Made by a program: the position numbers and the translations under genes. The notes below the pieces were generated by a model. That model was given only the letters and a program-made list of their open reading frames with translations. It was not told where the DNA came from and made no database searches. A stretch of DNA of 64,000 nt. Source: Kutzneria buriramensis (GTDB lineage: Bacteria > Actinomycetota > Actinomycetes > Mycobacteriales > Pseudonocardiaceae). Where the stretch lies: contig NZ_QUNO01000016.1 of assembly GCF_003387475.1 (NCBI RefSeq), positions 62,001 to 126,000 on the forward strand. Direction: 5' to 3'. Below are positions 1 through 8,432 of the stretch, piece after piece (the stretch's first letter is position 1; each line of letters starts with the position of its first letter).

Positions 1-1522
1 TCGGACGGATCGGCGCCATCTGGGTGAGGCACTTGCCGCCGCGGCCGACACACGACTGCACCTCGTACGAGCCCTGCATGTCGGACAGGTACTTCGCCTC
101 CGTGCCGGCGGCGTATGACTCGAAACTGTCGTTGTACGGCAAAGAAAGGCCGTGCTGGGCGGGACTGACGGCGGTGCCCTTGCCCTGGCCGGTGGTCGTC
201 GAGATGGTGTAGATCGTGTTCGGCTGGAGGGTGAGCGAGTAGCTGCCGCCGGACGGCGTCAGGTCGGCGCTGTGCTGGAAGTCCGCGCCGCTGCCGAGGT
301 CGGTCGTCCACACGTGCGCGGTGCTCGTCTTCAGGCCGCCGGTGATCGTGAAGCTGACGGGCTGGGCGGCGGTGGCCGTGGTGGTCTCGATGACGGTGCT
401 GTAGTCGTGGCCGTCGGTCAGGGTGACGTAGCTGCCGCTGGTGCCGAGGTATCCGCTGGCGGTGTCGATGAAGTGCCAGCCGGGCTGGGTGAACTGGGTG
501 ACCTGCGCGGTGGCCCAGGTGCTCTTGCCCAGGCTGTAGGCCCCCGACCACGGTGACGGCGCGACCGCCAGTCCGACCGTGGAGTACGGCAGGTTGGGGT
601 AGATCGCGGCGATGAGCGGCCAGTTCAGGTAGGCGGTCATCTTGGCGTCGATGTAGCCGCGGGTGATGGACCTGATCAGCGCCGCCGTGCCGGTGTTGAT
701 GTCCTGCGAGCCGTTCTCGCTGGCCCACAACTGCTTTCCGGTGGCCAGCGCGTTCGCGGTCGTGCTGCACGAGATCGCGTCGCCGCCGTCGCCGCCGCGG
801 CACGGGTAGTGCGCGCCGACGATGTCCACCGACTTGGCGAAGGTGGCGTCGGTCTTCATGTCGTCGGCGATCTCCCAGCCGGAGTCCGCGCCGACGACCT
901 TCACGGTGCCGAAACCCTTGGCGGCCAACGTGCTGTGCAGGTTCTCGTACCACGCCTTGTCGTAGCCGCGCTCGTTCCAGCCGCCGAGGAAGTTGATCGT
1001 CAGCCCGTGCTGTTTGGCGCAGCCCAGCCAGGTCATCAGGTAGTCGACCATGTCCTGGGACCAGAAGTTGCCGCCGCCGATCCAGCCGGGGGCGGCCCAG
1101 GCGAGCCCGTACAGCTCGATGTTGGGGTTACGGGCCTTGGCCTGCTCGGCCAGCCACCACTCGTAGCCGCCGTTGCAGTTCACGGCGCCCTTGGTGTGCT
1201 CGATGCTCGGCTCGGAGCCGTCCGTGGAGTTGGCGTCGCCGCCGATCTCCAGCTTCAGCACCTGCAGGTCGGCGCCGTAGCCGGGCTTGAACAGGTAGTC
1301 GAGGAGCTGGCCACGCTGCGGCTCCGGGTAGTCGGTCAGCAGTCGGGAGTTGCCACCGCCGCCGCTGATCGCGCCGACGCCGTCGTACGTGCGGCCGCCG
1401 TGCGTGCCGTCGATCGTGATGGTGGTGGCGGCGCTGGCGGTGGTCGGCCCCGCCAGCGCCACCGCGGTCAGGGCGGCGAGCACCACTGCGCCGATTCTTG
1501 TCAGGGGCCAGCTCTTGGCCAC
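1..1522 (-). CDS. Secreted GH59-type galactosidase (galactocerebrosidase family), C-terminus off the edge
   Basis: The frame is open to the window edge, giving about 507 residues. It starts at a GTG with a GGGGA ribosome site 8 nt upstream, followed by a signal peptide ending near ASA. The mature N-terminus reads TITIDGTHGGRTYDGVGAIS, a GH59 hallmark. The two catalytic glutamates expected for the family are present: E184 in GGWNERG (acid/base) and E269 in WASENGSQD (nucleophile). These positions are close to those known for mammalian GALC (182 and 258). A beta-sandwich region follows (about 330-450), and a further domain begins at the edge. It should hydrolyse beta-galactosides outside the cell. 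The real bacterial substrate is unknown; plant or animal galactolipids or galactans are possible. Confidence 0.85.
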   Translation of the reverse strand, partial: MAKSWPLTRIGAVVLAALTAVALAGPTTASAATTITIDGTHGGRTYDGVGAISGGGGNSRLLTDYPEPQRGQLLDYLFKPGYGADLQVLKLEIGGDANSTDGSEPSIEHTKGAVNCNGGYEWWLAEQAKARNPNIELYGLAWAAPGWIGGGNFWSQDMVDYLMTWLGCAKQHGLTINFLGGWNERGYDKAWYENLHSTLAAKGFGTVKVVGADSGWEIADDMKTDATFAKSVDIVGAHYPCRGGDGGDAISCSTTANALATGKQLWASENGSQDINTGTAALIRSITRGYIDAKMTAYLNWPLIAAIYPNLPYSTVGLAVAPSPWSGAYSLGKSTWATAQVTQFTQPGWHFIDTASGYLGTSGSYVTLTDGHDYSTVIETTTATAAQPVSFTITGGLKTSTAHVWTTDLGSGADFQHSADLTPSGGSYSLTLQPNTIYTISTTTGQGKGTAVSPAQHGLSLPYNDSFESYAAGTEAKYLSDMQGSYEVQSCVGRGGKCLTQMAPIRP

Positions 1523-1563
1523 GGGTCGTCCCCATTCATCCTGGCACTGTGGCGGCAGCGCTT

Positions 1564-1577
1564 TGACAACGTTGTCA
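1564..1577. promoter_or_regulatory. LacI-family-type operator upstream of the GH59 gene
   Basis: TGACAACGTTGTCA is a perfect 14-bp palindrome with a central CG, the usual layout of LacI/GalR-family operators. It lies 42 bp upstream of the GH59 start and overlaps the likely promoter, so sugar-dependent repression is inferred. No LacI-family gene is in the window. Confidence 0.65.
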
Positions 1578-1634
1578 CGTCGTTCGCACCTCCCATGCTG
1601 CCGGGCGCTCAGGACCCGAACAAGGTTCACCCGT

Positions 1635-2288
1635 TCACAGTTGAGAACTCGCCAGTATGAGCGGAACCGCTTCCGCCGCAGTGGAAACGCGGTGAACGGG
1701 CTGATCGAGATCCGCCGGCCAGGGCCGATCGCGGTGCACCCAGACGGTGCGCAGACCGGCGGCGTGGCCCCCGGCGATGTCTCCACGCGCGCTGTCACCG
1801 GTCATCCAGCCGCCGTCGGCGAGCGACGCGCCGGCGCGGGTCGCGGCGATCTCGAAAAGGCGGACATCGGGCTTCCAGATGTCCTCCGGGCCGGAAATCG
1901 CCCAGCCGTCGACGTGGTCGGCGATGCCGGAGCTGGTCAGGGTGTTCGTCTGGACGTCGCCGTAGCCGTTGGTGACGACGCCGATGCGCCAGCCGGCGGC
2001 GCGCAGCTCGGCGAGTCCGGCGAGCACACCGTCGTAGACGGGGATCAGCGTCGGCTGGCGATCGCGGTACTGGCCGAACAGCTCGTCCACTGACGCGGCG
2101 AGGCCGTAGCGGTCGCGGATCCGGGCGAAGAACTGCTCCTTGGGCACACGCCCGTCACCGTCGGCCTCGACGATCCACTCGGCCTCGATCGGGTCGAGCC
2201 CGTGCGCCCCGCAGAACTCGTCGGCCCAGGCCCACAGGCCCACGGCCCGGTCGACCAGCGTTCCGTCGAGATCGAAGAGAGCCAGCAC
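1635..2288 (-). CDS. HAD-superfamily hydrolase
   Basis: About 217 aa from the GTG at 2288. An ATG at 2312 is a possible alternative, but it would overlap the start of the divergent gene. The N-terminal motif FDLDGTLVD contains the nucleophile aspartate. Motif II is VVTNGYGD, the motif III lysine lies in IWKPDVRLF, and the distal acidic motif is GDSARGD. An alpha-helical cap lies between motifs I and II. This is a cytosolic phosphatase of the phosphoglycolate-phosphatase-like type. The substrate cannot be told from sequence. Confidence 0.85.
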   Translation of the reverse strand: MLALFDLDGTLVDRAVGLWAWADEFCGAHGLDPIEAEWIVEADGDGRVPKEQFFARIRDRYGLAASVDELFGQYRDRQPTLIPVYDGVLAGLAELRAAGWRIGVVTNGYGDVQTNTLTSSGIADHVDGWAISGPEDIWKPDVRLFEIAATRAGASLADGGWMTGDSARGDIAGGHAAGLRTVWVHRDRPWPADLDQPVHRVSTAAEAVPLILASSQL

Positions 2289-2310
2289 GGGAACGATCTT
2301 AGGATGGGGC

Positions 2311-3891
2311 ATGGACTTCGACGCGGTGGTTTTCGGCGCGGGGCACAACGGGCTGGTCGCCGCGAACCTGCTGGCCGACCGGGGCTGGCGGGTGCTCGTC
2401 CTGGAGGCGGCTGATCACCCGGGCGGCGCGGTGGTCAGCGCCGAGGTGACCGCCCCGGGGTTCGTCACCGACCTGTGCAGCTCCGGCTTCCCGATGACCG
2501 TCGCGTCACCGGTCTTCGCGGACCTCCGCCTCGAACGGCACGGCCTGCGCTGGCGGCACGCGCCGGACGCCCTGGCCCACGTCCTCCCGGACGGCCGCGG
2601 CGTGACGTTGTCCCGTGACCTCGACCGGACGGCGCAGTCCGTCGCCGAGTTCGACCCACGCGACGCCGACGCCTGGCGGCGCATGCACGAGCAGTGGTTG
2701 ACGGTGCGAACTCCGTTGCTGGAGGCCCTGTTCCGGCCGTTCCCGCCGATCGCCCCGGCCGGCCGGCTGGTTCGGGCAGCCGGCACCGCCGAAGCGCTGC
2801 GTCTGGCACGGATGCTGACGTTGTCGGCGCGGCAGATGGCGTCCGAGAACTTCACCGGCGAGGGCGCGCGGCTTCTGTTGGGCGGCAACGCGATGCACGT
2901 GGACGCCGGCATCGACAACGCTGGCAGCGGCGTGTTCGGCTGGATGCTGGCGATGATCGGCCAGGAACTCGGCTATCCGGTGCCCGAAGGCGGCGCCGGC
3001 AAGATCACGGCGGCGCTGGTGCGACGGCTGGAATCCCTTGGCGGGCAAGTGGAATGCGGCCGCCGCGTCACGGAAGTGCTGATCGCCCGCGGCACTGCCG
3101 TCGGCGTCCGGGATCACGAGGGCACGGCCATCCGGGCCACCAGGGCGGTGCTCGCGGACGTCGCCGCGCCGCAACTCTACGGCGACCTCGTTGGCGCGGA
3201 ACACCTTCCGTCCCGGCTGCTCGACGATCTGAAGCGATTCCAGTGGGATCCCGCCACCATCAAGGTGAACTGGGCGCTGTCCGGCCCGATTCCCTGGGCG
3301 GCAAAGGAAGCCGCCGGGGCAGCGTTCGTGCACGTCGGCGGCGACATGGACACCATGTCGGGCTGCTGCGCGGACATGGCAATCGGCCGCACGCCGCGCA
3401 ACCCATTCCTGCTGCTGGGGCAGACCACCACCGCCGACCCGTCCCGCTCCCCCGCCGGCACCGAGTCCGCGTGGGCTTACACCCATGTGCCGCAAGGACA
3501 ACGCTGGACCAGGGACCGCTCGACGCGGCTCGCGGACAAGATCCAGCAGATCGTCGACAAGCACGCCCCCGGCTTCGCCGACCTGATCATCGGCCGGCAC
3601 GTGCAGGGCCCGGCGGACTTCGAGGCCGGCAACGCCGGCCTGGTCGACGGCGCGCTCAACGGCGGCACGTCGGTCATCGCCCAACAGCTGATCTTCCGCC
3701 CGACGCCGGGGCTGGGCCGTGCTGACACCCCCGTCGACCGGCTCTACCTGGCCAGTTCCTCCGCGCACCCGGGCGGCGGCGTGCACGGCGGTCCCGGCGG
3801 CAACGCCGCCCGGGCGGCGATCGCCCGCGACACGTGGGGCGTCGCGTACAAGTCGGCGATCGGCGCCGCCCACCGCCTCATTCACGGTTAG
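2311..3891 (+). CDS. FAD-dependent phytoene-desaturase-like oxidoreductase
   Basis: 526 aa. The ATG at 2311 has AGGATGGGG just upstream. The N-terminal dinucleotide-binding fold reads VVFGAGHNGLVAANLLADRG, with E/D residues for the ribose further on (VLEAADHPGGA). The C-terminal flavin motif is SSSAHPGGGVHGGPGGNAA, typical of CrtI/PYROXD2-like amine-oxidase-fold proteins. No carotenoid genes are adjacent, so phytoene is not implied; the substrate is unknown. It is divergent from the HAD gene, with starts about 20 bp apart, and is followed by a strong hairpin. Confidence 0.85.
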   Translation: MDFDAVVFGAGHNGLVAANLLADRGWRVLVLEAADHPGGAVVSAEVTAPGFVTDLCSSGFPMTVASPVFADLRLERHGLRWRHAPDALAHVLPDGRGVTLSRDLDRTAQSVAEFDPRDADAWRRMHEQWLTVRTPLLEALFRPFPPIAPAGRLVRAAGTAEALRLARMLTLSARQMASENFTGEGARLLLGGNAMHVDAGIDNAGSGVFGWMLAMIGQELGYPVPEGGAGKITAALVRRLESLGGQVECGRRVTEVLIARGTAVGVRDHEGTAIRATRAVLADVAAPQLYGDLVGAEHLPSRLLDDLKRFQWDPATIKVNWALSGPIPWAAKEAAGAAFVHVGGDMDTMSGCCADMAIGRTPRNPFLLLGQTTTADPSRSPAGTESAWAYTHVPQGQRWTRDRSTRLADKIQQIVDKHAPGFADLIIGRHVQGPADFEAGNAGLVDGALNGGTSVIAQQLIFRPTPGLGRADTPVDRLYLASSSAHPGGGVHGGPGGNAARAAIARDTWGVAYKSAIGAAHRLIHG

Positions 3892-3960
3892 AAAACCTCA
3901 CATTCACCAAAACCGGTTGTGTATCAGGACATCCGGCAAGACGGGCACGACCTCGCGACG

Positions 3961-3988
3961 CCCGGGACGGCGACCGCACCGTCCCGGG
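3961..3988 (+). terminator. Hairpin terminator after the desaturase-like gene
   Basis: Perfect 10-bp stem CCCGGGACGG / CCGTCCCGGG with an 8-nt loop, about 70 nt after the stop codon. There is no T run, as is common in actinomycetes. It separates the oxidoreductase from the lectin gene. Confidence 0.6.
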
Positions 3989-4036
3989 TAGCGGCCCCCT
4001 ACGGTCGGCCCTGGGGGAACTCACCGGGAGGTTGCC

Positions 4037-4519
4037 ATGAAACGACTGCTCGCCGTGCTCGCAGCGGCACTAGCGTTCGCCGCCGTCACCGCGACACCGG
4101 CGTCCGCCGAGCCGCCGATCCGCGAGATCCACCAGGCCGGCACGCAGAACTGCATCGACGTCGCCGGCGCCGACAAGGCCGACGGTGCCACGATTCTGAT
4201 GTACCCGTGCACCCACGGGTCGAACGAGCGCTGGCAGTTCCGGTCGACCGGCGACGGCTACTCGCAGGTCATCGCCATGCACAGCGGCAAGTGCCTGGAC
4301 GTGGCCGGCGGCTCCATAAGCGACTACGCGAACATCATTCAGTACACCTGCGACGGCGGCGATAACCAGCGCTGGCGGTACGTGCAATCGGGTCAGTACC
4401 TGAAGCTCCAGGTCAAGCACAGCCAGAAGTACCTGGACGTCCACACCCGCACCGACAATCTGCGGCACGCCGAGCAGGACTACGTCGGCATTCTCCTCGA
4501 GGACTATCCCTCGGCCTGA
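4037..4519 (+). CDS. Secreted ricin-type beta-trefoil lectin (CBM13-like)
   Basis: 160 aa. The ATG follows GGGAGG at 5-nt spacing. A signal peptide (KR, hydrophobic core, cut near ASA-EPP) precedes a single RICIN-type domain. It has the repeated CIDVAGADKADGA / CLDVAGGS and ERWQF / QRWRY (QxW) motifs, and a third degenerate repeat near YLDVHTR. No catalytic domain is attached, so it is a stand-alone extracellular sugar-binding protein. Together with the glycosidases in this region it suggests a role in binding galactose-containing glycans. That role is inferred. Confidence 0.85.
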   Translation: MKRLLAVLAAALAFAAVTATPASAEPPIREIHQAGTQNCIDVAGADKADGATILMYPCTHGSNERWQFRSTGDGYSQVIAMHSGKCLDVAGGSISDYANIIQYTCDGGDNQRWRYVQSGQYLKLQVKHSQKYLDVHTRTDNLRHAEQDYVGILLEDYPSA

Positions 4520-4538
4520 CTCACCGCGACCGCAGCGA

Positions 4539-5156
4539 TCAGTGCACGCCCCGTGGCCGGAACTGGACGCTGATCCGCGGCCCGACCGGCCGCGCGGTCT
4601 TGGGCACGGAGTGTTCCCACGTGCGCTGACACGTGCCGCCCATGACGATCAGGTCGCCGTGGCCGAGCATGTGTCGGATGCTCTCGCCGCCGCCCCGGGG
4701 ACGCAGCAGGAGCGCGCGCGGCGCTCCGAGCGACACGATGGCCACCATGGTGTTGTCCACCAGCCGGCCGCTGTTGTCGCCGTGCCAGGCGACGCTGTCG
4801 TGGCCGTCGCGGTAGTAGCACATGCCGACGGTGCGGAACGGCTCCCCCAGCTCCGGTCCGTAGTGCTCGGTGAGGGCGGCCATCGCCTGGTCCAGCACGG
4901 GATCCGGCAGCGGGACCTGCTCCCGGTAGAAGCACACCAGCCGGGGCACGTCGACGATCCGGTCGTACATCTGGCGGCGCTCGGCGTACCAGGGGACGTG
5001 GCCGACGAGCCGCTCGAACAGCAGGTCCGCGCCGGTGAGCCAGCCCGGCAGCACGTCCACCCACGCGCCGTCGGTCAGCTCCGTGCGGCGGACGCGGGTC
5101 AGCGGCCCGAGCGTGGGCGCCTCGGCCTGATCGAACAGAGAAGCTTGCAACGCCAT
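4539..5156 (-). CDS. AlkB-family Fe(II)/2-oxoglutarate dioxygenase (alkylated nucleic-acid repair)
   Basis: 205 aa from the ATG at 5156. The double-stranded beta-helix core carries the iron ligands H125 and D127 (WHGDN) and H182 (WEHSVPK). The 2-oxoglutarate/substrate motif RISVQFR spans R194 to R200. N-terminal VCFYRE and MCYYRDGHDSVAWHGD match the nucleotide-recognition region of AlkB proteins. It should oxidatively remove alkyl groups from DNA or RNA bases. A perfect LexA box sits 13 bp before the start codon, which points to SOS induction and supports a repair role. Confidence 0.9.
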   Translation of the reverse strand: MALQASLFDQAEAPTLGPLTRVRRTELTDGAWVDVLPGWLTGADLLFERLVGHVPWYAERRQMYDRIVDVPRLVCFYREQVPLPDPVLDQAMAALTEHYGPELGEPFRTVGMCYYRDGHDSVAWHGDNSGRLVDNTMVAIVSLGAPRALLLRPRGGGESIRHMLGHGDLIVMGGTCQRTWEHSVPKTARPVGPRISVQFRPRGVH

Positions 5157-5169
5157 ACACCCGACACTA

Positions 5170-5185
5170 TCGAACGCCTGTTCGA
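5170..5185. promoter_or_regulatory. LexA (SOS) box for the AlkB-family gene
   Basis: TCGAACGCCTGTTCGA matches the actinobacterial SOS consensus TCGAAC-N4-GTTCGA at every defined position. It lies between the AlkB start (5156) and the end of the upstream FAD-monooxygenase gene, so it can only serve the AlkB-family gene. Confidence 0.85.
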
Positions 5186-5204
5186 ATAGCCAGCGATTCG
5201 AGTC

Positions 5205-6404
5205 TCAGGCGGTGGCCCCGGAGTCCGGCAGCCCCGCGTAGTCGGGCAGCTCGACGCCGTTGAGCGCGCGCTCGACCAGCGCCATCAGCGCCTCCATGTC
5301 GGGCTCCGGGCTCGGCTCGGCGTCCGGCCCGGGTGCCTCGCGGCTCTGCACGTGCAACCGGCCGATCTCCTGGTTGGCCTCGACGAACGACCGCATCCGC
5401 GCCTCGTAGGCGGCGAACCCGACCTCCGCGTCCCACCCGGCGGCGGCCAGCTCGCCGGCCAGCAGGTAGGCGCCGATCAGGGCCAGCCCGGTGCCCTGCC
5501 CGGACATCGGCGACGAGCTGAACGCGGCGTCGCCGATCAGCCCGACCCGGCCGCTCGACCAGCGGTCCATCACCACCTGCGCGACCTGGTCGAGGTAGAA
5601 GTCCGGAGCGTCGTCCAGGTGCGCCAGGATGCGCGGGGTCAACCAGCCGAAGCCGTCCATCCGCTCGCGCAGCAGGCGTTTCTGGGCCTCGACGTCGCGG
5701 TGGTCGACGTCGAAGTCGGCCGCTGGGAAGGAGAACATGGCCATCGCCCGGGTGGCGTCCGGGATGGGCCGCAGGCCGGCGGAGCGCCCGGACACCTGGT
5801 CCTGGTAGTCGATCACCCAGCGGTCCAGCTCGAACTCGTTGGGCACGCTGTAGAAAGCCAGCACGAGCCCGAGGTGGCGGACGAACTGCTCGCGCGGCCC
5901 GAAGACCATCTCGCGCGTCGCCGAGTGCAGCCCGTCCGCCCCGATCACCAGGTCGAAGCGCCGCCGGCCGCCGCCGGCGAAGGTCACGTCGACGCCGCCC
6001 GCATCCTGGGTGAGCTCGGCGATCCGGTCGCCGAAGACGTACTCGACGCCGTCGCGGGTGTCGTCGTAGAGCACCTGGGACAGGTCCCCGCGCAGGATCT
6101 CGATCTCGGAGATGTACCCGTCGCCGCCGTCGTCCTCCGCGCTGAAGGTCTCCAGCACGTTCCCGTCGACGTCCACGGTGTGCGCGCCGGCGGTCTTGGT
6201 GCGGGCCGCGCGCACCGCCGCGTCCAGCCCCATCCGTTGGATGACGTCCTTGGTCACGCCGCGCGCGTCCACCGCCTGCCCGCCCGGGCGCAGCTCGGGG
6301 GCCCGCTCCACCACGGTCACCTCGGCTCCCCGGCGGCGCAGCCAGTGGGCCAGCGCCGGCCCCGCGATGCTCGCGCCGGCCACCAACACCTTGGTACCGC
6401 TCAC
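5205..6404 (-). CDS. FAD-dependent aromatic monooxygenase (UbiH/TetX-like fold)
   Basis: 399 aa. The GTG start overlaps the stop of the upstream APH gene by 4 nt (GTGA). The N-terminal FAD fold is VLVAGASIAGPALAHWLRRR, and the second FAD motif is GLIGDAAFSSSPMSGQGTG. A DG-type motif occurs in FDLVIGADGLHSATREM. This is a group A flavoprotein monooxygenase using NAD(P)H. The family covers polyketide hydroxylases and antibiotic-inactivating enzymes. Coupling to an APH-type kinase makes a detoxification pair conceivable, but the substrate is unknown. Confidence 0.8.
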   Translation of the reverse strand: MSGTKVLVAGASIAGPALAHWLRRRGAEVTVVERAPELRPGGQAVDARGVTKDVIQRMGLDAAVRAARTKTAGAHTVDVDGNVLETFSAEDDGGDGYISEIEILRGDLSQVLYDDTRDGVEYVFGDRIAELTQDAGGVDVTFAGGGRRRFDLVIGADGLHSATREMVFGPREQFVRHLGLVLAFYSVPNEFELDRWVIDYQDQVSGRSAGLRPIPDATRAMAMFSFPAADFDVDHRDVEAQKRLLRERMDGFGWLTPRILAHLDDAPDFYLDQVAQVVMDRWSSGRVGLIGDAAFSSSPMSGQGTGLALIGAYLLAGELAAAGWDAEVGFAAYEARMRSFVEANQEIGRLHVQSREAPGPDAEPSPEPDMEALMALVERALNGVELPDYAGLPDSGATA

Positions 6405-7324
6405 TTCGCCCCCTGCTCACCGGTCCCGATCACTGTCCGGATCGTACAGTTGTCGACGATCTCGCCGAGGATGCGACGCGCGTCCATCGCCTCCTCGTCG
6501 GTCCGGCCGACGGTCTGAGCGCAGGCGACCAGCGTCTTCCACAGCGCCCACCCGCGGCCGCGCGCCCACGTCGCGTCGTCGACGGCCAGGCGCTCGCGGA
6601 ACGCCTGCCGGCCTTCGGCGGTGAGCAGCGTCCAGGCAATGGCCAGGTCACAGGACGGATCGCCGACGCCGGAGGTCCCGAAGTCGATCACCGCCGTCAG
6701 CGCGCCGCCGTCCACTAGGAGGTTCCCCGGCGCGATGTCGCCGTGGAACCAGACGTCCACGCCGTCCCACGGCGTGTCCAGCGCGGTCTGCCAGATCTCA
6801 CGGGCCAGGGCGACGTCGACGTGGCCTCCGAGAGCCGTCAACGCGCGCTGCGCCAGCCCGTCGTAGGTGCGCAGGGTCGCGCCGCGGAACCAGTTGTGCT
6901 TGCCCGGCTGCGGACCGTCGGCGGTATCGACGCTCTGCAAGGCAGCCAGAAACTCGGCCAGGTCGAGGGCGAAGCGGACGGGGTCCGCGATACGGCCCGC
7001 GTCGGCGGGTTCTCCTCGCAGCCATTGGTAGATCGACCACGGGAAGGAGTAGTCCGCGCCGGGCTTTCCCTGTGCCAGCGGCACAGGGATGGGCAACGGC
7101 AGTTGTGTGGCGAGCGCCGGCAACCATCGCTGTTCCTTCTCCACTGCCAGGGCGTACTCGGACGCGGTCGGCAGCCGCACCACCATGTCGTCGCCGAGGT
7201 GGAAGGTGACGTTGTCCCAGCCGCTCTTGGCGACCGGCCGCACCGGAAGGTCGGCCCACTGCGGGAACTGGTCGCCGATCAGCCGACGCGCCTGCTCGGC
7301 GTCGACGGTGATCCGCCGGGGCAT
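6401..7324 (-). CDS. Aminoglycoside phosphotransferase (APH)-fold kinase
   Basis: 307 aa from the ATG at 7324 (MPRRITVDAEQARRLI). The Brenner motif WFHGDIAPGNLLVDGG supplies the catalytic aspartate and the metal-binding asparagine. IDFGTSGVGDPSCDLA supplies the second metal-binding aspartate. The N-lobe contains the expected nucleotide loop and a lysine/glutamate pair (VVRLP; AVEKEQRWL). It resembles the subgroup that phosphorylates macrolides, aminoglycosides or sugars. The gene is translationally coupled to the downstream flavin monooxygenase and divergent from the GNAT gene. Confidence 0.82.
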   Translation of the reverse strand: MPRRITVDAEQARRLIGDQFPQWADLPVRPVAKSGWDNVTFHLGDDMVVRLPTASEYALAVEKEQRWLPALATQLPLPIPVPLAQGKPGADYSFPWSIYQWLRGEPADAGRIADPVRFALDLAEFLAALQSVDTADGPQPGKHNWFRGATLRTYDGLAQRALTALGGHVDVALAREIWQTALDTPWDGVDVWFHGDIAPGNLLVDGGALTAVIDFGTSGVGDPSCDLAIAWTLLTAEGRQAFRERLAVDDATWARGRGWALWKTLVACAQTVGRTDEEAMDARRILGEIVDNCTIRTVIGTGEQGAK

Positions 7325-7418
7325 GGGACCGAGATCCGGTGTAGTGGTCAACTGCGGGATCCTCGCGTGGTAGGGAGAGTCGAGACCTGGACGATAGATC
7401 CTCGGAAGGAGGCGGGCA

Positions 7419-8432
7419 TTGGGAATTCCGCGCGTCAGCCCGTTCGACCCGGACCGTGCAGGCCAGGCGCGGCTGGAGGAGTTCGCCGCGCTGGTGTTGG
7501 CCAGCCGGGCCGTGGACTGGCCGGACACCCCGCAGCACGCCACCGCCGAGATGATCATCAGGCGGATGTGTGTCCCGAATCCCGGCGAGGGAGAACGGCT
7601 GCGCTGGGCCGCCTACGTCGGCGACCGGATGGCCGGCTTCATGGTTGCCGTCCTTCCCGAGGACGGACATGACGGCGGGGTCGAGCTCACGGTGCATCCC
7701 CAGTTCCGCCGGCTCGGCGCCGGCACTGCGTTGCTGCGGACGGTCCTTGCCGTGCTGGGACAACGCGGTCGCGCGACGATCGAGGGCTGGTGGATCGCCG
7801 CCGACGGCGTCGGCGAACGCTGGGCTCGGAGACGGGGATTCCGCCGCACCCACGCGACCGTGATCCAGAATCTCTCGCTGCCCGACGCGGATGTGTCGTC
7901 GGCGGCCCGAACGCCGGCCGGCTATCGGATCGTGGAGTGGGTGAACCACGCGCCGGAGGAGCTGGTCGTGTCGTACGCCGCCGCGCGCCGGGCGATCGAG
8001 GATGCCCCGGTCGGTGAGTCGTCCTTCGCGGCCCCGGACTGGACCGTCGAACGCATCCGCCGCATCGAGGCCGAACAGCGCGAAACCGGCGTCGAGCAAC
8101 ACGTCGTCGTCGCGGTGCACGAGGCGACCGGAGAGGTCGTCGGCTTCACCGAGGTCGAGCTGAGTCCCGCCAGCGAGGACGTCGCCCACCAATACGACAC
8201 GGCGGTTCTGGCGGCCCACCGAGGTCACGGGCTGGGCCTGCACATCAAGGCGCGCATGGCCGAGCGGCTGCGCGCCGAGCGCCCCGAGATCACCCGCGTC
8301 ACCACGTCGACCGGCAGCGACAACACACACATGATCCGGGTCAACACCGCGCTCGGCTATGTCGTCTCGCACAACCTGGTCGTGCTGACCGGAGAGGTGG
8401 ACGCTATTTCGGTTGACGCCGTTGGCGAGTAG
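7419..8432 (+). CDS. Tandem-domain GNAT acetyltransferase
   Basis: 337 aa. The start is TTG, chosen because a strong GGAAGGAGG lies 6 nt upstream. Two GNAT domains lie in series. The first (about 1-145) has the acetyl-CoA motif HPQFRRLGAGTALL; the second (about 165-337) has AAHRGHGLGLHIKARM. The double-GNAT layout is like that of MshD (mycothiol synthase) and of several actinobacterial N-acetyltransferases, but I do not see enough to call mshD. The stop lies inside the start region of the next gene, so the two are probably co-transcribed. Confidence 0.8.
   Translation: MGIPRVSPFDPDRAGQARLEEFAALVLASRAVDWPDTPQHATAEMIIRRMCVPNPGEGERLRWAAYVGDRMAGFMVAVLPEDGHDGGVELTVHPQFRRLGAGTALLRTVLAVLGQRGRATIEGWWIAADGVGERWARRRGFRRTHATVIQNLSLPDADVSSAARTPAGYRIVEWVNHAPEELVVSYAAARRAIEDAPVGESSFAAPDWTVERIRRIEAEQRETGVEQHVVVAVHEATGEVVGFTEVELSPASEDVAHQYDTAVLAAHRGHGLGLHIKARMAERLRAERPEITRVTTSTGSDNTHMIRVNTALGYVVSHNLVVLTGEVDAISVDAVGE

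Noticed and set aside
1128-1535. 135-codon minus-strand frame starting at an ATG just upstream of the GH59 gene
   Set aside because: It overlaps the GH59 coding frame, encodes an R/D/G-rich sequence with no domain, and is out of frame with the clear signal peptide and catalytic motifs.
2311-3891. Carotenoid phytoene desaturase
   Set aside because: Only the fold matches. No phytoene synthase, cyclase or GGPP synthase gene is nearby, so no carotenoid function is claimed.
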